Source of the DNA: Azadirachta indica
Lineage: Eukaryota; Streptophyta; Magnoliopsida; Sapindales; Meliaceae
NCBI GenBank assembly: GCA_022749755.1
Contig: CM040453.1
Location: 6,160,102 to 6,224,101 of the forward strand
DNA: 64,000 bases
Direction: 5' to 3'
Shown here: in pieces, positions 34,331-47,100 of the stretch
Layout of the letters: each line of letters starts with the position of its first letter
How positions within the stretch are numbered: position 1 is the first letter of the stretch
The notes under the pieces: generated by a model
What the model was told of the DNA's origin: nothing
Database searches by the model: none
What the model saw: the letters and a program-made list of their open reading frames with translations, nothing else
Made by a program: the position numbers and the translations under genes

Positions 34331-36376
34331 CGAGGTTAGGTTTTTTTTTTTTTTTTTTTCTCCTTTCCTTTTTCCCGAGAAAAATAAAAGGTTAAAAATT
34401 TTCCTAGCGGAGAAGACACTTTCTCGAAAACCAAACGCGTGTTGAGAAAAAGTTTCAATTCAGTGATACGCACTCGTTTCAGAGATTTTATGATTGACCT
34501 ATCATAAGCTGCCACGTACTTCCTTTGAAGGGAGAATATCCATTTGCTTCTCTCATTTTTAACTAATATTCCATTACCCCTATATTTTTTTTAATATTCC
34601 ATCACACCCTAAATTTCGATTTTATGTTTTAATAATTTAAATATTTTTAATTTTATTAAAACATGAACCAATTGAATCGAAAGACAAAATCGGAAAAAAA
34701 AAAATAACATAAAAAATAATGAAATATTAAAAAAAATATAAAAGAATAATGAGATATTAGTTAAAAATGAAGAAAAAACGGACATTCTTCTATCTTTGAA
34801 GTATTTGAGTGAGGAGGTTCCCAATCTTTTTCTTGACATTACACTTAGGTTAAGTTTGCAATTAATTATATAGTGTTTTAAAATACATATTATAATAGAT
34901 TAAAAATAGTTATCATAAAAATAAATAAAATCTTGTCAACATAAACAGAGATGTACTTTATTACAGTACATTCGATGCATAGCCATTGCATCCACTTTTT
35001 TTATAATATAAAACTCGAAACATTTTCTATAAAAATAAATATTTAATGTAAAATTTTTAAGTTTTAGATGCTCATTATTGAAGCAACGATTCACATCAAA
35101 TCGTCCAATTTGTTGGTGAGTTTGTCCTCATTGAAAATTCGAGTACATTGAACAATTGTATGGAAAAAGATACATCTGAGTAAAATTAACCTCGTCTATA
35201 TTAAGGATAAGTACTACCATTTGAGAAGATACAATATTGCGTTAGTTTGAGCAAGAAATTCGTCATATCATGTGATAGAATGTATGTATAGTACTTGAAA
35301 TAATGCTAGCTATTAGGCATTAGCGGTTACCCTTGACCTAGGTAGTCGTGCTAACAACTATTTTGCCTTTGCCGTAGGATAAATAACCATCTACAACTGC
35401 TACACCGGAACCCTATTAATGGAGGCATCATAAGTTGAACGAGGGTTCTAAATTTTCGATTTTAACTGTTATGCTACCAAAATCACACCCACTATCCTTC
35501 AAAAGAAAAATTTTTCCCTTTCGTTAGAGTAAATCAAAGAAATTCCACCTTTACTAACTTGAGTGTGGAGGAATGTTGCCTCTCAGAGTAAGAATCTTAG
35601 CACCCGTAACCATTTATTAGTTTAGTGGAGATAGTGAATCAAGCAAATTCAAAAATATTCACACAAATGGCTAGCCGGAATGGAGGTGGTCCAATTGTGT
35701 TTCTCATTCACTCGTTTTGGAGCACGTCCGTTAGTGCCTTCTTTAAATATGAACCGAAAAATTGAAACTTTCTTTTAACTATTTATTCCCAAAAAATTTA
35801 AAACATATCACGTTTTCTGTCAAACAACTTTGATTTTGTTGAATGGTCATGGATTGAGCTAGTTTCTAGTTCGCATTATTAATTTGTGCAAGTTTCCTAA
35901 TTCAGCACATATAGCAACCCAAATTCAAGAGATTTTCATAATACAACACATTTTCTACAATAATTCTTTCATGATTTCAGCCACAACATCAATGAAATTT
36001 ATCTAACAGAATGCTTTTACAAATAAATAAATCAATTCTACAACCACCCCTTTCTACATTTTGGAAAGGTGAATATGAAGAAACGAAAATACCAATCAAT
36101 GTGGTACAATAAGGAAATATACAAGTATGCGGTGTTGTTATGACACAGAAAAAGGTTATACAGTAAGATGCCCGCTGATCTTCCAATTTTTCAGGGTGCT
36201 TTGTTCTAACCTCTATCTTCAAACAGACAGGGTGAAATACCCCAGCAGTGTCGTGTTCTATATATTCAAAGAATCATCAAAATTTTACCTGCAACTTTGT
36301 GTATCTACAGGCAATCCCAAAACCTGCAACAATAGCTAGCACTGGCATACAAAGTCGTTATAATGGTTGGGGCAAT
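34331..36376. other. Intergenic region downstream of the PPR gene
   Basis: AT-rich with no supported gene. The 36000-36376 part is probably the 3' UTR of the PPR gene. Confidence 0.5.
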
Positions 36377-38824
36377 TCACCAATAATCCCCACAAGAACA
36401 CATTCCATTCTTGAAATGATGGAACCGATGCATATCACGCACCATGATTTCCCGTCCAGTCACAAGCGAAATGTACTTAGTTGCATTATGACAATCACCA
36501 CAAACTCGCAGGTTTTTCCTAATGTGTATGGTAGCGCCCGGCGTGGTATTTAGAAGTCCGAATGCAATAGCCAGCTTCTCACTGTGGCTACTGAGCAACT
36601 GCTCCTGAACATCATCCTCCACGTCATGAATTGAATTTGTATCAGGTACATAACCGGCTGCTTTGATTTCATCTTTCAGTGTCTCAAGGAAAGCATAGAT
36701 CCTTTTTGATTGGGGATGGCTTGTGCTTCCAGAATAGAAACTATGAACCTCGTTTTTCAACTCCACCAAACTGCAGCCAGGAGTTTTCTGAAGCCCTTTC
36801 TTCTCCATAATAGTTCTCACTTCAGCTAATTTGTCCCACATTGATGCTGTGGCATATATGTTTGCTAGCAATACATGATAGCCACCTTCCCCTGGGTTCA
36901 ATTCAAATAGGCTAGCAGCTGCCTTCTCACCCAACTCAACATTTTTATGAATTTTGCAAGCACCCAACATGGCACCAAACACAGTGATTCCTGGTTCAAT
37001 GGGCATCTTTTGGATGAAATCCCAAGCCTCATTAAGGTGGCCAGCTCGGCCAAGAAGGTCAACCATGGCACCATAATGATCCATTGCAGGCTCTATGCCG
37101 TAGTTTTTCCTCATGCTGGTAAAGTAGTGAAGCCCCTCTTCAACCAAACCTGAGTGGCTGCAAGCAGAGATAACACACAGAAAAGTAATATCGTTTGGCT
37201 TGGTGGCTCCCTTTAGCATTTTCTTGAACAGTTCTACAGCAGCTTTTCCAAGCCCATGTGTGCCATATCCATCTATCATGGCATTCCATGTCGTCACATG
37301 CCGCTCATCCATCATGTCAAAGAGCTTTCTTGCAGTCCCAACAGCTCCACATTTTGCATACATGTCAATAAGAGCGGTCATCACAAAAACATTCTTATCA
37401 AAATAACTCCTTATAACAAGTGCATGAACCCATTTTGCATGGCGAATAATTGACAGCTCTGCCAGAGCAGGAATTACACTCACCATTGTAAATGAATCTG
37501 GTTTAATATTATGAGATCGCATCTTACAAAAATAATTTAAAGCCTCATTTACATGACCATTGTGTGCAAAACCTAATATCATCGCATTCCAAGAAACTAG
37601 TGTTTTACCTTGCAATTTGGCAAATATATCCGCAGCTATATCAACTTTCTTACATTTACAATACATAGAAATCAATGAATTAGTCACAGAAACATCATTT
37701 CCAAGTTTCAACTGATCCAACAACTTATGAACGAGCATTCCCCGCTCAAGATCTCCCAAATCAGCACAAGCGTGTAATGCTTCCATAATAGTAATGCTGG
37801 TTGGTTCCACTCCTTCATCTAACATCTTCTGAAAAATTATCATTGCTTCTCCAGGATCTCCGTCTTCTACATACCCAGCAATTATTGTATTCCATGAAAC
37901 AACATTCCTACTTTCCATCCCATCAAAAATCAACCGAGCAGTCTCAACAGAACCACATTTTGAATACATATCAACCAAAGCAGTAGAAATATTTACAAAC
38001 GACTCAAACCCAGCCCGCATAGCATACCCATGTACGGCCTTGCCTATTCTCAAGGACCCCATTTTTGAAACAGCAGGAAAAACAGACAAAATAGTTATCC
38101 AATCGGGTCTTTGCCCTTCCTCATGCATCCGACTTATCAAATCCAAAGCCATCTCCGCCAATCCATTTTGTGCGTGCCCAGCAATAATCGTGTTCCAAGA
38201 AACCAAGTCTCTGTCAGGCATTCTATCAAACATCTTATACGCTTCGTCAATTTGCCTACATTTCCCGTACATATTTACAACACCAGTCATTGCAAACAAA
38301 TTCAACAAAAACCCATTAACTATCAACTGCCCATGAATCTCCTTACCCCTACTAAGCTCCCCTGTATCGCCACATACTTTTAACAAATAAGTAAAATTAT
38401 ACACAACCGGTGGAACATTATCATACCTCATCCGAATAAAAAACGACATAGCATCATCCAAAGAAGAAGTTTTAGCATAACCCTTAAGCATAGTATGATA
38501 AAGAGCATCGAGTTTATCTGGAATGGGCTCAAAAACACGGGCAGCTTCGGTTAGGCTACTGTAGTTGCAGAACAAGCTAACGAGCTTGGTTTGGAACAAG
38601 TATTCATTGTAGAGTCCGTTTTTGATGATGAGAGGGAGAATTTGGCGGACCTCCTTCAAGGAAGTGCAAAGCTCGAGTAGAAGAGACGCGGGGTGCCTGT
38701 AGACATGAGATGGAATGTAAACTCTATCGGGAAGATTGTGAACAGTAGGTGAGCTCTTTGGAGAGGTTGAGTTTGTGTTGGCTATGGGGCGAAGATGAGT
38801 GAGGACTGAGAGATGTGAGCTCAT
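36377..38824 (-). CDS. CRR22: PPR-DYW organelle RNA-editing factor, CRR22-like
   Basis: A single uninterrupted frame encodes 815 residues with no intron, as is usual for this class. The N-terminus is Ser/Thr-rich with few acids, like a plastid transit peptide. Many PLS-type pentatricopeptide repeats follow (patterns such as VSWNTIIAGHAQNG and NALIDMYAKCG-like units). The E/E+ region comes next, then a complete DYW domain: HSEKLAIAFG and CGDCH zinc-ligand signatures and the terminal Asp-Tyr-Trp. The order and wording of the repeats closely match Arabidopsis At1g11290 (CRR22, about 809 residues), which edits plastid ndhB, ndhD and rpoB transcripts. The intact DYW deaminase signature suggests it could supply its own deaminase. 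I am confident of the class; the orthologue assignment rests on remembered similarity. Confidence 0.93.
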   Translation of the reverse strand: MSSHLSVLTHLRPIANTNSTSPKSSPTVHNLPDRVYIPSHVYRHPASLLLELCTSLKEVRQILPLIIKNGLYNEYLFQTKLVSLFCNYSSLTEAARVFEPIPDKLDALYHTMLKGYAKTSSLDDAMSFFIRMRYDNVPPVVYNFTYLLKVCGDTGELSRGKEIHGQLIVNGFLLNLFAMTGVVNMYGKCRQIDEAYKMFDRMPDRDLVSWNTIIAGHAQNGLAEMALDLISRMHEEGQRPDWITILSVFPAVSKMGSLRIGKAVHGYAMRAGFESFVNISTALVDMYSKCGSVETARLIFDGMESRNVVSWNTIIAGYVEDGDPGEAMIIFQKMLDEGVEPTSITIMEALHACADLGDLERGMLVHKLLDQLKLGNDVSVTNSLISMYCKCKKVDIAADIFAKLQGKTLVSWNAMILGFAHNGHVNEALNYFCKMRSHNIKPDSFTMVSVIPALAELSIIRHAKWVHALVIRSYFDKNVFVMTALIDMYAKCGAVGTARKLFDMMDERHVTTWNAMIDGYGTHGLGKAAVELFKKMLKGATKPNDITFLCVISACSHSGLVEEGLHYFTSMRKNYGIEPAMDHYGAMVDLLGRAGHLNEAWDFIQKMPIEPGITVFGAMLGACKIHKNVELGEKAAASLFELNPGEGGYHVLLANIYATASMWDKLAEVRTIMEKKGLQKTPGCSLVELKNEVHSFYSGSTSHPQSKRIYAFLETLKDEIKAAGYVPDTNSIHDVEDDVQEQLLSSHSEKLAIAFGLLNTTPGATIHIRKNLRVCGDCHNATKYISLVTGREIMVRDMHRFHHFKNGMCSCGDYW

Positions 38825-41557
38825 CTTTCTCTTCCTCTCTCTTTCTTCCTGCCTACATTTGCCTGCTGCCTTATTGTGGAGGTTTTGAAGGGGATAACGA
38901 ACTTAACAACGAGATGCTTTTATTTATTTTTGTTTTGAAAGATAAAATTAAAAAAAGAAAACATAGCTTTGGTAATCTCATCCAAAAGCTGCTAAGTTGT
39001 AAATTTCCCTGTATAAGAAAAAGTTTTGTATTGCGTGGTTGTACTTAAAACATAATTTTAAATCCCCTTTATATTATATGTGAAAATATATTATGTGTGA
39101 AAATACTTTTGAAAAATATTATTTTAAAATGATAAAAATTAATTAATGTTTGATAAATATTAAATCAAATGTCACTTTGAGACGCACCATGGAGATTAAT
39201 AATAAGTAGCAATATAGAACATTTAGATTGATAGTTTACATGTCAAAATATATATATATATGATTCATCTTAACGTGGGAGCCGAAGTAAGAGTGAGAAT
39301 TATTGGAATGTGGTACAAACATAATTCCTAGAAAATACATATTTTTTCTAGCCTATACAAACAATAGTTTTTAGTCTAATGAGAGAGAAATTCTCAACTA
39401 CTTTTGGAATCTATTAGAAATCTATTGACTGATAACTATTCTAAATGACAACAGGATTGGCAAACAAATGTATCCTGTAATAAGATAACATAATCCCCTA
39501 TTGCCTATTGGTTTGGACCGTGTAAAAAGAGAGAACATAATAAACAACTATTTTGAAAGTGAAGTTTGGTATCTAAAAGATTCATCAATTATGTCTATCA
39601 AAGTGATAAAATAATACATGCTACAATTTTCAGAGAGAATACAAAGGAACAATTTGATTAATGACAATTGAACATTTGTTCAATATCTAAATTGATATTA
39701 TAACCCTGAATGAATAAAATGTTTAAAACCTTCATAACCTACGAGGAAACATGCCAAACTGCTACATCAGTACATCCTGAAATGGCGATTGCTGTGATTC
39801 TGTTAAAAACTTTCAGAAAACTTTTACTGCTTTCTCCCATTAAAAAAGAAAACATAAACAACACAAGCAGTTAAAGAGGACTTTAGATCCGTCTATTTCT
39901 ACTACATATATTTAGGCCTTTACTGTCAATTACTATGATCCAAGTAAAACAGGATGACCACAGCCACCAATCACCAATCATCAATCATCAAACAAAAGTT
40001 TATCATCTAGAACTGTCAAGACCATACAACACGCCCTCATCCATGAGAGGAAGCTGTCTTTGGCTTCTATCTGTCATCGCTGTGGGCTAATTGACCGTCA
40101 TGCTTAGCAAATCAGCGCTCATCAATATGACAATATCAAACAGCCAAATAGGAGAAAAGATAAAGCATTTTTTACCATCACTACAACAGACAACCCCTGG
40201 GCAGCTGAACCTAATAATCAGAGTTCATAAGTAAAAAATGAAAGTCAAAAATGAAAGCAAATAAGTCTGAAAACAATCTAGCGGTGTCACTTCTATAGTT
40301 CCATGGAACACACACAAAAATTCAGAGATCAAATATGATAGGAAATACATCAATGAGACACATCTAGAGAAAGTAATAACAGAAACAAATTTCACTCTCT
40401 CTCTCCCCCCTATTTCTTTTTTCATTTTTTAAAGCAACTTTTATTTGGAAATAACAACTTCATTTCAAAAGGAACAGTCTTTTAACACAATGAGAATGCA
40501 AGGCTATGAACAAAAACTTGTAAGCCAAGTGACTATGTAAGTACTGATGACAAAATAGCCATGAACAAGGGGAAGATAGACAGCTGCTACTGTGACCAGG
40601 TCCTAACCGAATACTTTTAACACATGAAGTGAGGTAGTCAAATTCTTTCTACACAGCCCTACCATTATGTCAAAATTTGTCATAACATTTAAAGGATGTC
40701 AAAGTAGTGGCTTCCCTTGTTGAAAGCACCAAGCTACCAGTTCTTTAGCAAAATCAACAACAAAAAATATTCTCAACAATGGTTTTATGGCAACCAAAAG
40801 CCAAAATTTTGCAAATGCTCTGAGAAAAATTTCAAGATTTTCTTCCAATGAATAATCCATTGAAGAAAGGTAGATGAAACACAAAAGTAAACAAACCAGA
40901 GAAAAAAGGAAGTAAAAGCTATCTGCTCGTGCAGTGTCAATTACCATGAAACAAGATACTTACAAACAATGAAACTAGTAATCAATAAAAACAAATGTAA
41001 ACAGTATCTTGTTAAATAATAAGATAAAAAATCAAAAAATTATACTTATACTCACTGTCAGCGTTCACCAAACAGACTTGACAGATGACAACTGATAATT
41101 CAATATAAATGACATCAAAATAGCATTCTGAAGTTACAGTGCTTCCTGTACACTTGTTCTTTTTACCAATCAGCCAAGAAGTACTACAAGAATCGAGATG
41201 GACATCACAACTCAGTTTTCTATCACTAGACTTAAATTCAATAATAAAACATTATAATCAAAAGCCTCAATTGATCAATAGTAGTGTATCATTAATTGCA
41301 AGTTGTATTATTTTCTTCTATCAATACAATGCACAATGAACAATCTAAAATACAAAATCATATATAAAAAAAAAAAAAAGAAGAAACAAGAAGCAATTGG
41401 TGTATAATAGAGCAAAAATGAAAAATTAACAATTTCTTTTCTTCTTTTGTTCTTTTAATTTTTCTTGAACAAATTTTCACAAGATGCTAACCTTAAACTA
41501 ATTTTCAGGCTCAACCAGAAACTGCAATTGGAGCTCCAACAATCACAAAGTTCAGTT
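38825..41557. other. Intergenic region between the PPR and ELC genes
   Basis: About 2.7 kb, AT-rich. It contains the PPR promoter and perhaps the ELC 3' UTR. I found no convincing gene, RNA gene or repeat end. Confidence 0.5.
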
Positions 41558-42787
41558 TCATGTGGCATAATGCTGCGACCTAGCAGCCATTGAAGCAACC
41601 TGAGCCTGCATTTGTGCAGCACGAACTTTTGCAGCAGTAGCTCGATGAAAGAACTGCTCTCTGGACAACAACCTCACATTCCTCAAGTAATGATCAAATG
41701 GCACAGCACCTTCCTGAAAGGCCTTGTCCAATGCATAAATAACATCCTCAATCGCCAGATCAGCAGCAGTGCAATCCAACATTTGCTTGGACAACACATC
41801 CACACATTCGAAGGCATTATCCATATCAACATTTTTCAAATCCTTGGTTTTGCTTTGATGTTCCCTTACCCAGGACTCTAAAACATCGGAATTCATCAAT
41901 ACCATTTGCAATTGCTGCTCTAATCCTTCTATTTCATCTTGCAGTTCCTTTACTCCTTTATTGATTTCTTCCTCTCTACGTCTCAGCAAAGCCTGGGTGC
42001 TGAATAACCCTTCCATCTCGGCTTCCCGGGCCTTCCTCATCGCCGAAATATCGGCGTGGGCCATTCCCACTAACTTGTTCACCGCGTCTCGCTTATAAAC
42101 TTCCATCCGATCCTCCGTTTGCTGCTGAACCCGACCCCCGTAAGGCGACGGTGGGAACGGACGCACTGGGTGTGGACGCGCCGTCGATGTACCATAACCA
42201 GATGCAACGGCGGGATTGGTATGGGGATTCGGGTTAGGGTTTGGACTAGGGCTGGCGCTGGGGCTGGGGCTGGGGCTGAGGCTGGGGCTGGGCCGGCGTT
42301 GTGAGTAAAGAGGAGGCTCACGTGAGAAACACGCGCTTAACTCGCGCGCAAGATCAACGAGATTAGAGCTAGGATAAATCCAATTCTGCAAATAAGGAAT
42401 GGAAACAAGACCCGAAGGAGTGACGTGAGGATGCGGACGTTTGATGATCATATCGCGCGTGGGATTAACGTAAACGCAGGGCGGATGACGGGGGTAAGAT
42501 TCCATGAGCCAGATGATGACGGGGATGTTGTAAGTGACGCCTTGGAAAGGCATGGGAATCGTGCCTTCAGCTTGAAGAAGATTGACGGATCGGCCGTCGT
42601 TGTGGGTAAACGTCGCCGTTTTGGGCTCCAAAGAAGGGTAGGCGGAGATCAGGGTTAGGAGATGCTGGCGAATGAGCCATTTGGTGTCTTCAGTGTACGG
42701 AAGAGCGGAAGGGCCGCGCTGAGAGAGGACTGAAGAGAGCAATTGTTGTATTTGTGGATTCACTGGCGTAGCCGCCGGAGGCACCAT
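41558..42787 (-). CDS. ELC: ESCRT-I subunit VPS23/ELC (TSG101 homologue)
   Basis: One intronless frame gives 409 residues from the ATG at 42787 ([12 protein letters not shown]), which matches the start of plant ELC proteins. The frame is open 44 codons further upstream, so an earlier start at 42919 is possible but less likely. Residues about 30-165 form the UEV domain ([53 protein letters not shown]), an E2-like fold without a catalytic Cys that binds ubiquitin. A Pro/Ser/Asn-rich linker, a coiled coil and a C-terminal steadiness box ([34 protein letters not shown]) follow. As part of ESCRT-I it sorts ubiquitinated membrane proteins into multivesicular bodies. No lesion is seen. Confidence 0.95.
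   Translation of the reverse strand: MVPPAATPVNPQIQQLLSSVLSQRGPSALPYTEDTKWLIRQHLLTLISAYPSLEPKTATFTHNDGRSVNLLQAEGTIPMPFQGVTYNIPVIIWLMESYPRHPPCVYVNPTRDMIIKRPHPHVTPSGLVSIPYLQNWIYPSSNLVDLARELSACFSREPPLYSQRRPSPSLSPSPSPSASPSPNPNPNPHTNPAVASGYGTSTARPHPVRPFPPSPYGGRVQQQTEDRMEVYKRDAVNKLVGMAHADISAMRKAREAEMEGLFSTQALLRRREEEINKGVKELQDEIEGLEQQLQMVLMNSDVLESWVREHQSKTKDLKNVDMDNAFECVDVLSKQMLDCTAADLAIEDVIYALDKAFQEGAVPFDHYLRNVRLLSREQFFHRATAAKVRAAQMQAQVASMAARSQHYAT
42250..42296. repeat. GGGGCT hexamer repeat in the ELC linker
   Basis: Successive GGGGCT-like units on plus encode alternating Ser-Pro residues on minus in the linker after the UEV domain. The G runs could form a quadruplex on the plus (template) strand. 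The unit number is probably variable between alleles. Confidence 0.85.
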
Positions 42788-44111
42788 TGCTTGCTGCGTC
42801 GGGTGGCTTTTCTGTGTAGGGTTTAGCGTATCGTCGATTCGCAGGCAGCGAAACGGTTTTGATTGGAAAGGAAGTAAAAAAGAAGAAGAGTTGAAGATTG
42901 CTTGGCGTTTGCTTAGCATCAGTTGTTTACGCGTGTCGACATTTTGCCTTATTTTTATTATTATTTTAACGACCTGCTTTCTTTTTTTTATTTTTATTTT
43001 AACTTTTTAAATCAATTAATTCGAACAAATGTGTATAATTAGTTTACATGTTGAATTCTATGAAAAATAAGTTTTCCTGATGTGACACCAAAGGGGCATT
43101 TTTGGGGATTAAGCCTCAACTGGTACTGACGTATTCGGTATAAAATGCCGCAGTATAAAATATATTAATTTTGAAAACAAATTATATATTGTTGTTGTTA
43201 TTATTTCTGTTATAGTTATTGTTATTGTTGTTTTGGTGTATGTGTGTACTATTATCGAATTTAATTTTAGAATTAAGAATAAATAAAATAAGTTAAATTC
43301 TGAGAAAAAGTTGCTTTCATATTATCTTCATGGTATTTTGACAAATATCAATGTATTTTTTAACTTATCTTAATTATTATTTTTTTCAGTTTTTACATTT
43401 AAATCATGATTCTGGTGTATTATACACAATTTATTGAATTTATTTCCAAACCGAAGAAAATGGTCATACTAATAGCCTCAGTTTTACTTTGAAGTGGACG
43501 TGTGATGTATAATTAATTGGAATATAACCATTTTCTCTTTTTTTTTTTTTAATTTTATGATTTTCTCTTTATTACGAGCTATTAATTGTCACAATTGTTT
43601 CAAGATGACTATTAATTCAAAGTTGAAAACTGTTAACCAATGAAGCAGTAGATGATTAATTTTTCTACAAACTAAGAAATTTGTATAAGCAGGACAAAAT
43701 GCGCAAAAGAAAAAAAAAAAGAACAACAATTAATTCTGCTTTTGCTTGCTTCATGGAAGAATGGAAAGCAATCCTACGGGCAGGATGATCTAAGCTTTAT
43801 TTCTTCAATTCATCCAAAACCAAATGAAGCGCAGAACAAATTATTTCACCTTGATATGTATGATAAGAACCTTAATGACTTGCATAGAATTTAAACTAAT
43901 CTATCAAAGTAAAGGTTTTCAGAATCTGAGGAACTGATAAAATCCTAACAACCAGAAACCTTATTGAGCACATGATTTTGAGAAATCTGCAAATAAAGTA
44001 AAACAACCATTGATGCTGTTCAACAGAATTCTGCCTTTCACTCAATAGAACTTGGGCAGAGTGGGAGCACTTTTTTCCAACTTCAGCATAGGAAAGGTAG
44101 CCAGGATTTCT
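42788..44111. other. Intergenic spacer upstream of ELC
   Basis: It contains the ELC promoter and, at its far end, probably the 3' UTR of the NBS-LRR pseudogene. AT-rich; no gene seen. Confidence 0.5.
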
Positions 44112-47100
44112 TCAGATAGCATCCCAAAGACTCAAAAGCATCGTGGTTGGTTCCTCTTCGGGCATAGTCTGTAGGCTGTCACATTCCCATATTTCCAATG
44201 TCTCGAGATACTTGAGGTTTTTCAGTCCCTTGGGTAGGGATTTAGGATTTGGCAGTCGCTCCAGATAGAGAGAAGATAAACTTGTGGGCAGCAACCAGTC
44301 TTCTGGAAATGACACTAATCCTTGGCATCCTCCAAAGGAGAACTCAGCAAGATAAGTGAGTCTATGAAGGCCCCATCCAGATGAAGGCTTGAGATTTTCG
44401 CAATCCAAGATAGAAAGTGATTGTACATTGGAGGGAAGCCCACCCTCTGGAAATGACATGAGACTGGAGCAACCATCTATGTATAGTTCTTGAAGAAATG
44501 CAAGCATATACATCCGATTTGGTAGAAATTTGAGACTTCGGCTGTTAGAGATTTTAATATATCGGAGCCTTGACATGGGCAAGCCAGGTTCAGGAAAAGA
44601 CTGAAGAAGTGGGCAGTCTGCTATTTCCAAGTGATCAAGAAATGAAAGGTTTTGCAGGCCTTTGGGTAAGGACTCAAGGTTCATACAATTGCTGATAACA
44701 AGCTCCTTAAGCTTCATCACAGTGCTGGATAGGATTCTGGGCAACAGAAAAATAGATTCTGGAAAGGATTTAATAGAATGACACCCAGCAACTTTCAGGC
44801 TTTCAAGTAAAGTACTGTTGCAAATCATTTGCTCTGGAAGGGACTGCAAATTTATGCAATTCTCAATTTCAAGTTCCTTAAGAGTACCAGACACCTTGTC
44901 TCTCGGGAGAGAGATGAGAGCAGAACATCCTTCAATAACCAAATATTCAAGTAAGAACGTGTTTTTGTTCTCGCGAGATTCATGTATCATCCTCTCAGGT
45001 AGGAACTGCAAAGCCTCACAACTTCTGATTTCAAGACCCACAAGTGTGGATGGCAAGCCCATCTCAGGAAATGTCACCAATGAAGGACAATTCCAAATCT
45101 TCAACACTTTAAGACATGAAAGTTTGTACAAGTTTTCTGGCAACTCCTTCAAGCGAGGACATCCTGAAATTTCCAATAGTTGGAGAGAAAGAAGGTTTTG
45201 CAATCCAACCTTATTCGATAAAGTTGTGAGCTCGCCAAGATGAGAGATCTGTAGTTCTTCAAGAGCTGTTGAGTGTTGAAAATATCCTTCAACCAGACGA
45301 TCCAGCTTGGAAATTTGACATATACGCATGTAAGTAAGTGAATTGTGTTCAAAAATGCTTTCTACAACCTTGCCATCGCACTTGTTTAATTCTAATTCAA
45401 GGATAGAAGGGAGCTTTGGAAGTGCTGCCAATTTTTGGCATTCATCTATCTCAAGTGTTTTCAAGGAGGGAAAGAAAGCAGGTAACTCCATCAGGTTGGG
45501 GCACATGGATATAGAAAGTTCAAGAAGGCAAGGGAACTCGCTGCCTTGTTTTAATCTGTCAAGTTTCAAAACCCTTGGAAGAGCTTCCAATTTTTCACAA
45601 CCACATACAGTCATTTTCTTCAAGGAAGGAAACTCTTGTGAAATCTGTTTGAGTTTGGGACAATTTTGAATTTCAATGCTTTGAAGGTGAAGGAAGTCTT
45701 TTGTGCCTTCAACTCCTGAAGAAGTCCACTCTTCCCACTCTGACATGTTGTAAAATTTTAAAGCCTCCAATGATGGAAAAGGTAGAATAGGCAGACTCCA
45801 ATCTCCATAGAATTCTGTTCCAACTCTTTTTATTCCTTCCATTCCTTCGATAGTGAGGTTTTTAAGAGATGGTAATTGTCCAAGTGGTGGTAAAAATTGA
45901 CACTTCCGACAGCTACTGAGTACCATAACTTTCATATTGCAGAATAAAGGGGAAATAATCCAACCTGGAAATCTTGTACCTCCATAGTCGTTGATAGTGA
46001 GTTGCCTTACGCTTTCATAAGGCTGCAGCATCTCAAGTACATCAGTTTCGACTCTCTCATTTCCTGAATCATACAAACTGCTCCTGCGTTCCAACTTTGA
46101 CTCAACATTTTCCTGTCTGTAAGCTCCCGTCGCTTCTCTAAAGCTTGGAAATCGTGTATTTCTACAGCCACTGACATTGAGATCCTTTCGGTTTCTATGA
46201 ACTTTGGCCGTGTTAAATACTGCCTCTTCATCTCTGTCATTTGTTGAATCGTTAAAATCATTACTTCATTGGAGTACCAGTTCAGTGAGTTCCTTTTTGT
46301 CCTTTAAATTAGCCTCCATTGCATCAGTAAAACTTATCACATTCTGCAGTCCCGAAATGAAAAGTTCTCCCTGAAGTTCCTGCATGCCCTTCAAGTCCTT
46401 AATTCCTGATCCCTTGTCCTTACCCACAAAAAATGAGACAAAGTCTGGAGATTCTTCAATTTAGACATTTTCGGGGGCATCTCTCTCAGTCTGCTTCCAC
46501 TAATACGGAGATGCCGCAGGCTGGTGAGATTTCCTATATCTGTGGGCAATTTACTGAGAGAATAGCATTCCAACAAGATTAAAGTTTGTAAATTATAAAG
46601 AGTACCTGTTGATTCAGGTAACTGTTTGATTGCTGTTCGAGAAAGATCAATGTAACGTAGATGTTTGAGGTCACCTATTGAATCTGGCAATGCAGTGATG
46701 CGGCAGGCACTAAAAGACAGTGCTCGTAGGTATTTTAACTTTGGCAAGATATCTCGAGGGACTTTGTTAGGCAAATAGCTGACTCCAATTTCTCCTGTTG
46801 GATCCAAAGGTAAGAAGGTGCGCAAGCGCTCAACTTCACTGAAAGCCTCAAATTTTGTGAGCGTTTCTCGTCTACAACGAATGTATGAAGAATGGCAAGC
46901 TTTGTCAAAAATTCTCTTTTGATCACCATCTATTACCTTATCCTCCAATCTGAAACAAAAGTCTCCAGAAACAAAACGTGCTAAATCTTTCAAGAGGCCA
47001 TGCATTACATACAGTGAGCTATTGTGTATGGATTTTCGGAAAAATGACCTCGATAAAAGCTCACGAAAATATTCGCCACCTATTTCTTCCAATTTTTTCT

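Noticed and set aside
39960..40110. Strings resembling box C (ATGATGA-like) and box D, possible snoRNAs
   Set aside because: The boxes are not correctly spaced and no terminal stem is evident. It cannot be supported.
42119..42304. Plus-strand frame of Ala-Gly repeats
   Set aside because: It is the complement of the Ser-Pro linker of ELC, produced by the hexamer repeat.
46007..46261. Extra frame between the two halves of the NBS-LRR gene
   Set aside because: It is out of frame with the LRR region, which reads continuously in another frame from just after the stop at 46266-46268.
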